From Bacillota bacterium (GTDB lineage: Bacteria > Bacillota > Sulfobacillia > Sulfobacillales > JAIMBI01), in contig JAJZWV010000005.1 in NCBI GenBank assembly GCA_021846505.1, forward strand, positions 1 to 64,000: a DNA stretch of 64,000 bases. The letters run 5' to 3'. A program made the translations under genes and the position numbers. The number at the start of each line of letters is the position of its first letter. The first letter of the stretch is position 1. Below, piece by piece: positions 46,316 to 55,278 of this stretch. The notes beneath the pieces were generated by a model. The model did no database searches. It was not told the origin of the DNA and was given only the letters and a program-made list of their open reading frames with translations.

Positions 46316-48106
46316 TCAGCTTGGGTCGTCCATGGGCGCACCCACGTGGCCGTGGAAGCGCGGCTGAAGAAACTTCATGGTCTCGGCATCGTTGACGCCT
46401 GCCAGCAAGCCCAAGTCCCGCAGCCGCCGCTCCAGCCAGTGCCGGTTTTGCCGAAGGTTTTCCGCGGAAATTGGCAAGCCGGGCGGAGCCGCGTCCACGT
46501 AGAACCCATAGCGCTGTCGCAGCAGCGCCAAGAATTGCCGGTAGGTGACCGGGCGGCGCTGAAGGTGGTCTCCGCCGTCTTCTTGCCACAAATGGCGGTG
46601 GACCAGGTAGTCGAGCGCCGTGTTGTTCAGGGTGAGGGATCGGGCTACGCCGCGCCGGGCGACGCCATCTCGCATTTTGGATACTCGGCGCTGGGCGGCC
46701 AATCTATAAGGGGACGCATCATCCGCCACCAAAGAGGACCCTAACAATTTCGCAAACCGCAATTCCTGGCTATTGGTTCCCATGAGCCGCACCACCACGT
46801 CGGCCAACTGCAGCACCGGATGTACAGACCGATCGTCCAAAACGGCCACCAAGTCCGAGAATGTCTCGTCTCTGACGCACGCCCGGGCGAGCTGGCGGCA
46901 GTAGACTCCTGCCCGGTCCCGTATGGCTGGCCCACGGTGATGCCTTTCCTTCAGCACATCCAGCAAAAACTGAACCCGAGGGTTCCCGTCGGGTGATGAC
47001 GGCGGAATGTCGGCGGCTAGCGCATCATCGTCCCGTGCCAGGCTCTCCAACACACGAAGCGTCATCAAGCTCACGGGAAGGCCCCTCATCAGGCGCTCGG
47101 CCTGGTCCATCGATTCTTCTGCCAGCTGACGCAGATGCGGGTGACCACCCTCGGACGCATCCACAAACAGCGGCCACGGCTCCCGGCTGGAGGCGTCGCC
47201 CCGTTCGTCAAACAGCCGGCGGAGTTGCCCGGCACTGCCCAACACCATGCGCGTGAGGCCTATGGCCAGCGCGCATTCGAGCATCGGGACCAGTGAGGGC
47301 AGCGGAATTTCCTCCCCGTATGCGGTTAGGAACACGCGAAAGTCTTCCCGGAATGCCGCAGCCGCCGCCCCATCCAGTGGCAGCTGATTCGGCATGGCCG
47401 TGCCGTCTCCCTGCGCGGGACGGGGCGCCATCTCAAGCTCCTGGGCCATGCGCACCATGGCCAGTTGGTCGGCCGACAGGGCATCGGCCTCGCCTTCCAC
47501 GAATCGGTCCGCCGTCAAGGCATAGCTGCGGTCGCCAACCTCCACCGCCGTGGCAAAGGTTTTCAGCAGCAAGTTGTCCCGCACAGAGCCCACGGAGAAG
47601 GGACTTGGCATCATGGCGTCCCTCGCTGAATCTGGCCTTCCCAGGATGGTGGCCAGTGCATCAGGCACATACCGCATGTGAGCGTACGCTTGAGACAAGT
47701 CCAGCCAGCTCGAAAAATAATGGCTCGGGTACGCCCGATCGATCGGGCTCTGGCGACTGGCACTGTGATTAACCGCTTCCAGGCAGTGTGCCAAAATTAC
47801 ATCGCCTAAAATAGCGGCGCCCGCTTCGACATGCACAACTACATCGGGGCGCCAGCTCAGTCGCTCGGCCACACCATCTGCCGTGGCTCTCCGCTCGCCC
47901 TTCCCATAGGTCTCTACAAACCGGCCCCGGCCCCGCGCCTCCCCGCGCCGCATCAGGAACAGCAGGGCAGGGAGCAGCGTGCCGACGGAGAAATCGCCCG
48001 GCTGCATCGGAAAGACAGGATCGTAATGCGCGGTCCACAGCTCGCGCACCATGGCCCGCGACAGCACGTCTTCCAGGATTGCCCGGTTGCCAATCGGCTT
48101 AGCCAT
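46316..48106 (-). CDS. Tandem paralog 1 of unknown family (596 aa)
   Basis: 'VRELWTAHYDPVFPMQPGDFSVGTLLPALLFLMRRGEARGRGRF', 'LRQNRHWLERRLRDLGLLAGVNDAETMKFLQPRF'; overlaps the kinase gene stop. Confidence 0.9.
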   Translation of the reverse strand: MAKPIGNRAILEDVLSRAMVRELWTAHYDPVFPMQPGDFSVGTLLPALLFLMRRGEARGRGRFVETYGKGERRATADGVAERLSWRPDVVVHVEAGAAILGDVILAHCLEAVNHSASRQSPIDRAYPSHYFSSWLDLSQAYAHMRYVPDALATILGRPDSARDAMMPSPFSVGSVRDNLLLKTFATAVEVGDRSYALTADRFVEGEADALSADQLAMVRMAQELEMAPRPAQGDGTAMPNQLPLDGAAAAAFREDFRVFLTAYGEEIPLPSLVPMLECALAIGLTRMVLGSAGQLRRLFDERGDASSREPWPLFVDASEGGHPHLRQLAEESMDQAERLMRGLPVSLMTLRVLESLARDDDALAADIPPSSPDGNPRVQFLLDVLKERHHRGPAIRDRAGVYCRQLARACVRDETFSDLVAVLDDRSVHPVLQLADVVVRLMGTNSQELRFAKLLGSSLVADDASPYRLAAQRRVSKMRDGVARRGVARSLTLNNTALDYLVHRHLWQEDGGDHLQRRPVTYRQFLALLRQRYGFYVDAAPPGLPISAENLRQNRHWLERRLRDLGLLAGVNDAETMKFLQPRFHGHVGAPMDDPS

Positions 48107-51100
48107 GGCGCGGCTCAGCCCGTGGCCGCACGCTTAGCACCTGCTGGATGTTGCCGTTCTCCTCCACCCGGTCGACGTCCACGGCGTAAACTTGCCGACT
48201 GTCGGAGGGGTTCCAGGCGAAGTAGTGCCGCCGCTGCTCCTGGGCTAGGCGCTGGGCAAAAATCGATAGGCGCGCATGGGTGTCTGCGCTCCTCAAGTCA
48301 AACCCGGGCCGAAAGCCCTCCTCCACCTCCAACAGCAACGAAAACAGCTCCAGGCCCATCTCCAAATGTTCACGCTGGCCCCCGTCGTAGGTATAGGCGA
48401 GGGACACTTCGGTATGGAGAGTGGGCACGCCTCGAAGGTCGGATGGCGGCACGCTCAAGGAAAATCCTTCATACGGCTTTTCCACCCAAAACACGCTTTC
48501 CGTGGCGGTGCGAGCCGGCACGCGCAGGGACACGCCGCCGCTTTGCTCCAGTGCAATTCGCGGCAAATCGTCCAGCGCCGACAGGCCCCGCACCAACCTT
48601 TGGCACAGCGCGTCGGTCTCATCGCGGGTCATGTGGCCCACCCTTCGGAACAAGTCCAAGTGGGCTCCGCCGACCAAGCTAGCCGCATCAGGATGGTCCA
48701 GAAAGTAACTTTGGCGCCTCAGGACCTCGAGCTTAGAGCCTGAGCCGCGCGCAAGCAGCTGGCGGTCCACCTCCGGCTCGGCCACTAGTGCGGGGTCTAG
48801 CAGGGTCAGCTCGGCGAGCACTTCTCCTTGGCGGTGTGGTGACTCCGGGTCAAACGCTCGGGTGGCAAACAGACTAACGGGAGAATCTGCAAGTTGTTGG
48901 TGGATCTCCTGGCATGTGTCGGTGCCAAATAGCACATAGCTTACGGTCGCTCGCAGCTCCCGAGTGGTGATGTGCACGGTGCCGCGGTGGTGGACGGCCT
49001 GCAACGCCTCGGTCAGCCGCTGGCGAACCAATTTCCCCTGAACCGGATCGCGGAGCGTGCGCACCGACTGGTAGGGCGAGCACCAGGCTTGGGCACTGCA
49101 CGTTCGGCACTGCGTCCATAGGTCCGCGGACGGGTTGGGGCCGTCTACCAGCACGCCAATTAGCTGCTCAAGGAAGTCTGCGCGCGTGCCTCCATCGTGG
49201 AGCGATCCGACCAGCGACCGCTGGTTCAAGTCCAAGATCCGAATGCGCGAATCCGCCACCGGGGTCCGGCCCAGCAGTGCGGCGCGAAGTTGGCTGGTAA
49301 GCCAGGTATCCTCGCCGTTCGCAAAGCGCTCCAGCCACGCACGCAGCGGGCCGCTGTTGATGGCCACCAACCGAACCCGGTGTGGAGAAAAGTTCCGGTC
49401 ATGAAACGGCTCAAACAGCTCGTCCAGCAACTCGGCCGACGTTTTCTCCCGATACGAGGCTGAGCCATCCAGATTGATCATCAGCTCGCGCCCATCCGGC
49501 AGCGATTGCTTCCAGATACGGTCAGCCGAGCGGGGTGGGGTGAGACCCAGTTCGTGGACCAAGTGCTGTAGCAGCGCCGTCTTGCCATCACCGGCATTCC
49601 CCAGCAGCACCACGAGATTTAAGTCACCATGCTGGATGTCGTCCCGCAGCACGCGGTCCAGCTCCGTCTCAATGTACGTGGACTCAGCAAACGCGGAGTC
49701 GAGCCCCCGGGTCTCGGCGTTCCCGTGCCTCGATCCCGGATACAGGCCCAGCAGTTCTAGCAGCCGCGGGGCCTCATTCCAGCCAAACGGCTGACCTGCA
49801 GGACGAATGTCCTCCACCAGCCCCTGGCCTTCACAGAGAAAACGCAGCCCATCATCGGCGTCGCGGAATCGCCGTGCGGCATCCGGGTCCGTGGCTCTGC
49901 GCACAAACGCGGCCGCTCGTTCCCAGTCGGACTCCTCCACCGCATCCCAGTTCAGCCCGCCCTCTGCATAAACCGGGCGGCTGGGGGCTGGCTCAAACAT
50001 CGCCTGAAACAGTGTCACGCCCAAGGCGTACATGTCGTAGGAGGCGTCGGCCAGCGCTGCCTCCGCGCCTGGGGGGCGCAATCCGGGTGTGGCGGCTACC
50101 GGGTGCTCATGTCCGCGCGTCACGGTGTCATAGTCGGTCAGCACCACGCGACGCCCCTGCACGATGATGTTGCTCAGCGATACGTCGCCGTGAACATATC
50201 CGACTCGGTGCAGGACTGCTAGCGCTTTGCACAAGTCCTCCAGCCAGCCCAAAAGCAGTTCGTCCTGGCTAATGCCTTCTTCCTCCGCCTGCAGTTCGAT
50301 AACCCCCTGGATGCTTTGAAGCGGGACGCCTTCCACCCACTGAAGCACCGCCACTGGTTGATTGGGATCCCAGCTGCTCGCTACTTCATGGACGGAAGCC
50401 AAGGAGGGCACCACCGAATACGGCCGCACGCGCCGGTAGGCGTCGACGGCCAAGGTGCCCATCTCACGGTCACGCATGACCTTGGCGACAAAGGGCCCGT
50501 GCTGCTCCCCATTGCGGACTTCCATAACCTTGTACGAAGTGCCATTGGCCCCCTGCCCCAGCATGGCCAGCACCAGATAATGCTCTCCCCGCGCTGTGAC
50601 GATCTCATCGTCTGCGGCCCAAAACTTTGGCGCCACTGGGATGCTAGTTGACGGCACCTCGTCAGGATCCTCGGCTAGCGGCGGGACCGGCAGTATAAGC
50701 TCCCTTAACCGTTCGGCCAGCTCCGCTGCGCTGCAGCGATCCGATGCCTGACCGCCCATGCCCGCTTCCAGGCACTCTCGAACCTGCGTTTCCGTTTCAC
50801 CGTGACCTACAAACAGCGTCCTTAAGGACTTGCAAAGGGAGAACACGTCGCTCTCGGCGGAGGCTTGTCCCAAACCACCCGCCGCGACCTCTGGTGCCAT
50901 CCACGGGTCAGAGACGACCTCATCGGCCCCCGCCGCGATGGTGGCAACTTGATCCAGCCGTGCCCATTGGAAACCCGTAAACATGGGATGGTTGCCGCCG
51001 CGCACCAAAATCGTTGACGGCGACAAGCCCCGATGAACCACGGGCTTCCCCGTGTGGCCACCTTCATGCATGGTGGCTAGGGCCTCGGCGCAACGCGTGG

Positions 51101-52091
51101 CAAATTCCAGCCGATCCGCGGGCAGCCAGTGCTCGTCGGTCGCGCGCTCGTCCAAGGTCGGAGCATCAGGGGCCACCACGCTGAAGAAGTACATCTCTCC
51201 CGCATAATTGGAGACCGCTTGGAAGGAGTCTACGATGATCGGCACAAAGGGGTGCCTGACCATTTCTTGCATGGCGCCCCACTCTCGCTCCGCGAGCCTC
51301 AGGGGGACCTTGTGGGGTGACGCCGACAAATCGTATGAGTGCACGATCCGCTTTTCCCGCTTGGTGCGGTGCACTCCCACGTAAACGCGGTGAAACAGCT
51401 CCTCCCGTGGGCTGATAAGCTCCAGGTTGATAATTTCCCCCAGGCGGCGAAGCGAACCGTGCACCATGGCTGCCTCCGGGCCGCCCAGCTCCCGAGCGAT
51501 GGCCTGGATCTTCACCGGGTCTAGCTGACCGGACTCATCCACGCGCAGCGCCAAGGACCAGTCTTCCTGGCTGAATACCTGGGGGTAGCGACGGCGGATA
51601 CCCGGAATTTTGCCGGTAGGTTTGGTCAGCAGCATAACGCCTGACACCCATTGGTTGGCGTCCAGTCGCTTGACGGGGCCCGAAGCGATCCTGGCCTTCA
51701 TTTCAAGCTTCTGCAGCTCTTCCTCAACGGTTGCCGGGTTTTCCTTGATGAACACTTCGTCCCAGTGCTTGACCTCAACCACGAAAACGCCTGAGGGTCC
51801 CACGACGAGTTGGTCCACTTCCAAGCGTCGGCCCTGGGAAGCCTTGAGCATTATGTTGGTGTAAATAAACCAGGGGCCATCCTCGCGCCCGCGCAGGCCC
51901 TTCAGCAGGAGCCTGGCCATTTGTTCCTCGCTCGCGGTGGCGAATTCCCCACAGGGAACATGACGAACCGACGGCATCTCGGCCACGAAACCGGCCCCTT
52001 TCACGGTTCCAGTTTGAGAGGTTCGACATATGGTGATGGAAATCTCTCGCAACCGTACGCCTTCGTTTCCCGGCCTGTCAACATCCGCCAC
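48099..52091 (-). CDS. NERD - pseudokinase - Ser/Thr kinase - P-loop NTPase protein (PglW/MAD6-like)
   Basis: NERD 'EVDQLVVGPSGVFVVEVKHWDE'; degenerate kinase 'VVHRGLSPSTILV'; second kinase 'GYVHGDVSLSNIIV...VVLTDYDTV'; Walker A 'LLGNAGDGKTALLQHL'; start uncertain (possibly ~51976). Confidence 0.88.
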   Translation of the reverse strand: MADVDRPGNEGVRLREISITICRTSQTGTVKGAGFVAEMPSVRHVPCGEFATASEEQMARLLLKGLRGREDGPWFIYTNIMLKASQGRRLEVDQLVVGPSGVFVVEVKHWDEVFIKENPATVEEELQKLEMKARIASGPVKRLDANQWVSGVMLLTKPTGKIPGIRRRYPQVFSQEDWSLALRVDESGQLDPVKIQAIARELGGPEAAMVHGSLRRLGEIINLELISPREELFHRVYVGVHRTKREKRIVHSYDLSASPHKVPLRLAEREWGAMQEMVRHPFVPIIVDSFQAVSNYAGEMYFFSVVAPDAPTLDERATDEHWLPADRLEFATRCAEALATMHEGGHTGKPVVHRGLSPSTILVRGGNHPMFTGFQWARLDQVATIAAGADEVVSDPWMAPEVAAGGLGQASAESDVFSLCKSLRTLFVGHGETETQVRECLEAGMGGQASDRCSAAELAERLRELILPVPPLAEDPDEVPSTSIPVAPKFWAADDEIVTARGEHYLVLAMLGQGANGTSYKVMEVRNGEQHGPFVAKVMRDREMGTLAVDAYRRVRPYSVVPSLASVHEVASSWDPNQPVAVLQWVEGVPLQSIQGVIELQAEEEGISQDELLLGWLEDLCKALAVLHRVGYVHGDVSLSNIIVQGRRVVLTDYDTVTRGHEHPVAATPGLRPPGAEAALADASYDMYALGVTLFQAMFEPAPSRPVYAEGGLNWDAVEESDWERAAAFVRRATDPDAARRFRDADDGLRFLCEGQGLVEDIRPAGQPFGWNEAPRLLELLGLYPGSRHGNAETRGLDSAFAESTYIETELDRVLRDDIQHGDLNLVVLLGNAGDGKTALLQHLVHELGLTPPRSADRIWKQSLPDGRELMINLDGSASYREKTSAELLDELFEPFHDRNFSPHRVRLVAINSGPLRAWLERFANGEDTWLTSQLRAALLGRTPVADSRIRILDLNQRSLVGSLHDGGTRADFLEQLIGVLVDGPNPSADLWTQCRTCSAQAWCSPYQSVRTLRDPVQGKLVRQRLTEALQAVHHRGTVHITTRELRATVSYVLFGTDTCQEIHQQLADSPVSLFATRAFDPESPHRQGEVLAELTLLDPALVAEPEVDRQLLARGSGSKLEVLRRQSYFLDHPDAASLVGGAHLDLFRRVGHMTRDETDALCQRLVRGLSALDDLPRIALEQSGGVSLRVPARTATESVFWVEKPYEGFSLSVPPSDLRGVPTLHTEVSLAYTYDGGQREHLEMGLELFSLLLEVEEGFRPGFDLRSADTHARLSIFAQRLAQEQRRHYFAWNPSDSRQVYAVDVDRVEENGNIQQVLSVRPRAEPRHG

Positions 52092-52540
52092 TTTGTGCGA
52101 AACACCAGGGAGGTCGACGCAGGTTTACTGTACTAAGTAGCCGACACGCGCTTCGCGCCCCAAACGCAGCATGGTGCGGGATCATAACGCTCACTGCTTA
52201 GGGCGACCCGCGGTGGCACTTGCCCGCTACCGCTACATGGCGCCTGGATGGAAGTGGGCACGCGAGGGCTACACGGCATGCGCTTAGCCGTGCCGCCACT
52301 TGTGTCCGGCCATCCACGCCGCGACCTCGGGTGCCTTCGGCAACATGCCCCGGCAAGTCGGGCCCGGGATGAAGGTCAGCATGGGCCATTCCTGGCTATG
52401 ACTAGGATGTGGTGTCGGGGCATTCCGCCTCGTTATCGCCCTGTTTCTTCTACAGGTTCGGCGAGACGAAAAGCCTTGGTATGACTCCGTTGGAGGATTG
52501 CGAGGCCCCGGTAACCGTCCTCTCGCTTTTCAAGTGGCGT

Positions 52541-53015
52541 GGGCACCAAAGGACGCCTAGCCAATCACGCTGATGGCCAAAGGCGCCCGCCACACGGTTT
52601 ACCCCCAGCGGGCCCGCGCACTGATGGTCGCATAGTCTTGGGGACGCGAGCGCGGGTCCAGCGAGAGCGACCACACCACTAACCAATGAGCAACACGGCG
52701 ACGGGTCAAACTGCCCGTGGAGCGGTGCCGGTCGTAAATCAGGACGGCCAGTGCCCCAGCGCGTCGGGGACCCAAGCGCACCACCGTCAGAAGCCTACCG
52801 CGTTCCTCCCGCCGTCCAGCCACAGCACCGGCGTCCGTTTAAAGACATTCAGAAGGTAGCCCGCACTGCCCAGGGCGGCCCAGATTGGATTGGCCGCTGC
52901 CATCCACAAGAGAGCAGCCACCCCTGTGCCGGCCAGCCCCTCGATGCCCAGGAGCACTTCTTCGCCGGCGTCCGCTGGCTATTGCATCAGTCCAATCAAA
53001 GCACTCAGGAACAGC
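52541..53015 (-). pseudogene. Decayed partial copy of the M50 protease gene at 62743-63870
   Basis: Extended nucleotide similarity to ~62765-63250 with indels, e.g. 'cccccagcgggcccgcgc', 'gaccacaccacta', 'tgtgccggccagccc'. Confidence 0.85.
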
Positions 53016-53238
53016 AGAAGGCCGGCTAAGCTGGCTGCCCTGTGGCGGTCACTCATGGCCCAAAGGGGCTTGACCTCACGACACGCGCCCACGAGGTATG
53101 GGGCGTGACAGCTACCGCCTAGGCCGCGCCCTCTGCCCAAATATTTCTCGTCGCATCCCTCCACCCTATCCGGCCTCCTGTATACTCTTGGACAATTTAG
53201 GCCCGCTAAAGGAGATGGCTCGCTTGCTGGGTGCACAC

Positions 53239-53319
53239 ATGACCCTCGCCGACCTGCTGCTGATGGGAATCGCGACGACGACGCACCGCCCCCGGGAGGG
53301 CGGGCTATGCATGCCATAG
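53239..53319 (+). promoter_or_regulatory. Possible thr leader peptide 'MTLADLLLMGIATTTHRPREGGLCMP' with GC hairpin overlapping the thrC RBS
   Basis: Ile-Ala-Thr-Thr-Thr codons at 53269-53283 followed by CCGCCC-N6-GGGCGG (53286-53303) covering GGGAGGG ahead of ATG 53307. Confidence 0.35.
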
Positions 53320-54365
53320 GGGTCATTTCCTCCTATGCCTCCTGGCTCCCCGTGTCCAGCGCGACACCGGTCATCACACTGGGGGAGGGCAACACGCCGC
53401 TCCTCGAAGCACGGGGGCTCCTGCCGCCCAAATTCCGGCTCTGGCTCAAGTGGGAAGGCGCGAATCCCACCGGATCCTTCAAGGATCGCGGCATGACGCT
53501 CGCCGTCTCCAAGGCGTGCGAAGCGGGCGCCCGCGCCATGGTATGCGCGTCCACCGGCAACACTGCGGCATCCGCCGCCGCCTATGCCGCGCGCGCGGGG
53601 GCGCGGGCGGTCGTGGTGGTCCCCCAGGACGCCGTCGCCCGCGGCAAGCTGGCTCAGGCGCGCATCTATGGCGCACGCATCGTGCGGGTCCGCGGCAACT
53701 TTGATGCCGCCCTCGCGGCGGTGCGGCAGTTCACCAGCCAGCATCCGACCGTCGCCCTCGTGAACTCCGTCAATCCCTACCGCCTCGCCGGCCAGAAGAC
53801 GGCCGCCTTCGAAGTCGTGGACGCGCTGGGGCACGCTCCCGACTACCTGGCGCTGCCCGTGGGCAACGCCGGCAACATTTCCGCCTACTGGAGGGGCTTT
53901 GTCGAGTACCACGAGGCGGGCCTTGCCGCCACGCGGCCCCACCTCCTGGGCTTTCAGGCGGCCGGCGCGGCGCCCCTCGCCACGGGCGCGGCGGTGGACC
54001 ACCCCGAGACGCTCGCGAGCGCCATCCGCATCGGGCGGCCCGCGAGTGGCCATCTAGCACGGCAGGCGGTGGCTGAGTCGGAAGGCGCATTCTATGCCGT
54101 CACCGACGCCGAGATGCTGGCAGCCCAGGGCCGGCTCGCGCGCGCCACCGGCATCATTGCGGAGCTGGCGTCGGCCGCTCCCCTGGCCGGGGTGCTGCGC
54201 CTCGCTGAGTCAGGCGAGCTTAGGCCCGGCACCGAGGTTGTGGTGGTCCTGACCGGCCACGGGCTGAAGGACCCGGACGTACTGGAGCTGCACGGCGGCG
54301 CGGACGAGGACTCCATCAGCGTAGAGGCGGTGGCCGAGGCGCTGGAGCAGGAGGCTCGCCGATGA
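53307..54365 (+). CDS. thrC: Threonine synthase
   Basis: 'LGEGNTPLLEA', 'LKWEGANPTGSFKDRGMTLAVSKA' PLP-Lys motif, 'STGNTAASAAAYAARAGARAVVVVP', 'LPVGNAGNISAYW'. Confidence 0.97.
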   Translation: MHAIGVISSYASWLPVSSATPVITLGEGNTPLLEARGLLPPKFRLWLKWEGANPTGSFKDRGMTLAVSKACEAGARAMVCASTGNTAASAAAYAARAGARAVVVVPQDAVARGKLAQARIYGARIVRVRGNFDAALAAVRQFTSQHPTVALVNSVNPYRLAGQKTAAFEVVDALGHAPDYLALPVGNAGNISAYWRGFVEYHEAGLAATRPHLLGFQAAGAAPLATGAAVDHPETLASAIRIGRPASGHLARQAVAESEGAFYAVTDAEMLAAQGRLARATGIIAELASAAPLAGVLRLAESGELRPGTEVVVVLTGHGLKDPDVLELHGGADEDSISVEAVAEALEQEARR

Positions 54366-55264
54366 CCATCGTCGTGACCGTTCCCGCCAGCGCCGCCAAT
54401 CTGGGGCCGGGGCTTGACACGCTGGCCCTCGCCGTGGCCCTGGAGAACACGTTCCGCTTCGAACACGCCCCCAGGGATCGGATTGACATCGTTGGACCCC
54501 AAGCCTCCCACCTTGCCGCCGAGGATGCCCAGGGGATTTTCAGGGCGATGGACGCCGTCTATCGGGGGCGCGGGCTCCCTCGGCCCCCTCTCCGGATTAC
54601 GGCCACGAGCAGCGTGCCCGTCGCCAGGGGCCTGGGATCCAGCGCCACGGCCATCATTGCCGGCGTGATGGCGGCGCGGACCCTGCTGGGCGACCCGGTC
54701 AGCACGCGTGACGTGCTTGCGGAAGCCGCCCGCCTTGAAGGCCATCCCGACAACGTGGCGGCGGCCGTGCTGGGGGGTGTCACGGTCGCCTATATGGGCA
54801 ACGGGCAGGTGGAGGCCGTGCGCCTGCCCCATCCCCGCGACCTCGTGGCCGTCGCCGTCGTGCCGGCCAATCCGCTGGCCACGCCCCAGGCGCGGCGCGT
54901 CCTGCCTGACCAGGTGCCGCTGGCCGACGCCGTCTTCAATCTTGGACGGGTCGCCCTGCTGGTCGGTGGCCTTGCCTCAGGCAATCTGAGCTGGCTGCGG
55001 TCCGGAGGGGAGGACCGGCTGCACCAGCCATACCGAGCCCACCTGGTGCCGGACCTTGAGCTGCTCATCGCCAGTGCGCTGCGCGCCGGAGGATGGACGG
55101 CCAGCCTCTCCGGTGCCGGGCCCACCATTATCGCGCTGTCCAACCGGTCCCAGGCGCGCACCATCGCGGAGGAGTGGCACCGCACGCTGGCCAGCGTTCA
55201 CACGGCAGCCGACGTCAGCATCCTCGACATCGCGGGAGCCGGGGCACGGGTGAGTGTGGTCTGA
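54362..55264 (+). CDS. thrB: Homoserine kinase
   Basis: 'VTVPASAANLGPGLDTLALAV', 'VPVARGLGSSATAIIAGV' GHMP motif, 'LSGAGPTIIAL'; ATGA overlap with thrC. Confidence 0.97.
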   Translation: MTIVVTVPASAANLGPGLDTLALAVALENTFRFEHAPRDRIDIVGPQASHLAAEDAQGIFRAMDAVYRGRGLPRPPLRITATSSVPVARGLGSSATAIIAGVMAARTLLGDPVSTRDVLAEAARLEGHPDNVAAAVLGGVTVAYMGNGQVEAVRLPHPRDLVAVAVVPANPLATPQARRVLPDQVPLADAVFNLGRVALLVGGLASGNLSWLRSGGEDRLHQPYRAHLVPDLELLIASALRAGGWTASLSGAGPTIIALSNRSQARTIAEEWHRTLASVHTAADVSILDIAGAGARVSVV

Positions 55265-55278
55265 CGGGCGCGCTCGCG

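Noticed and set aside
18024-52091. Calling the whole island a complete BREX type 2 system
   Set aside because: A PglW-like kinase and a large MTase are present, but no PglZ, PglY/BrxC, BrxL or BrxD-like protein was recognised.
52198-52389. Small minus-strand ORF between the kinase gene and the decayed M50 copy
   Set aside because: No recognisable domain or convincing RBS; not supported as a gene.
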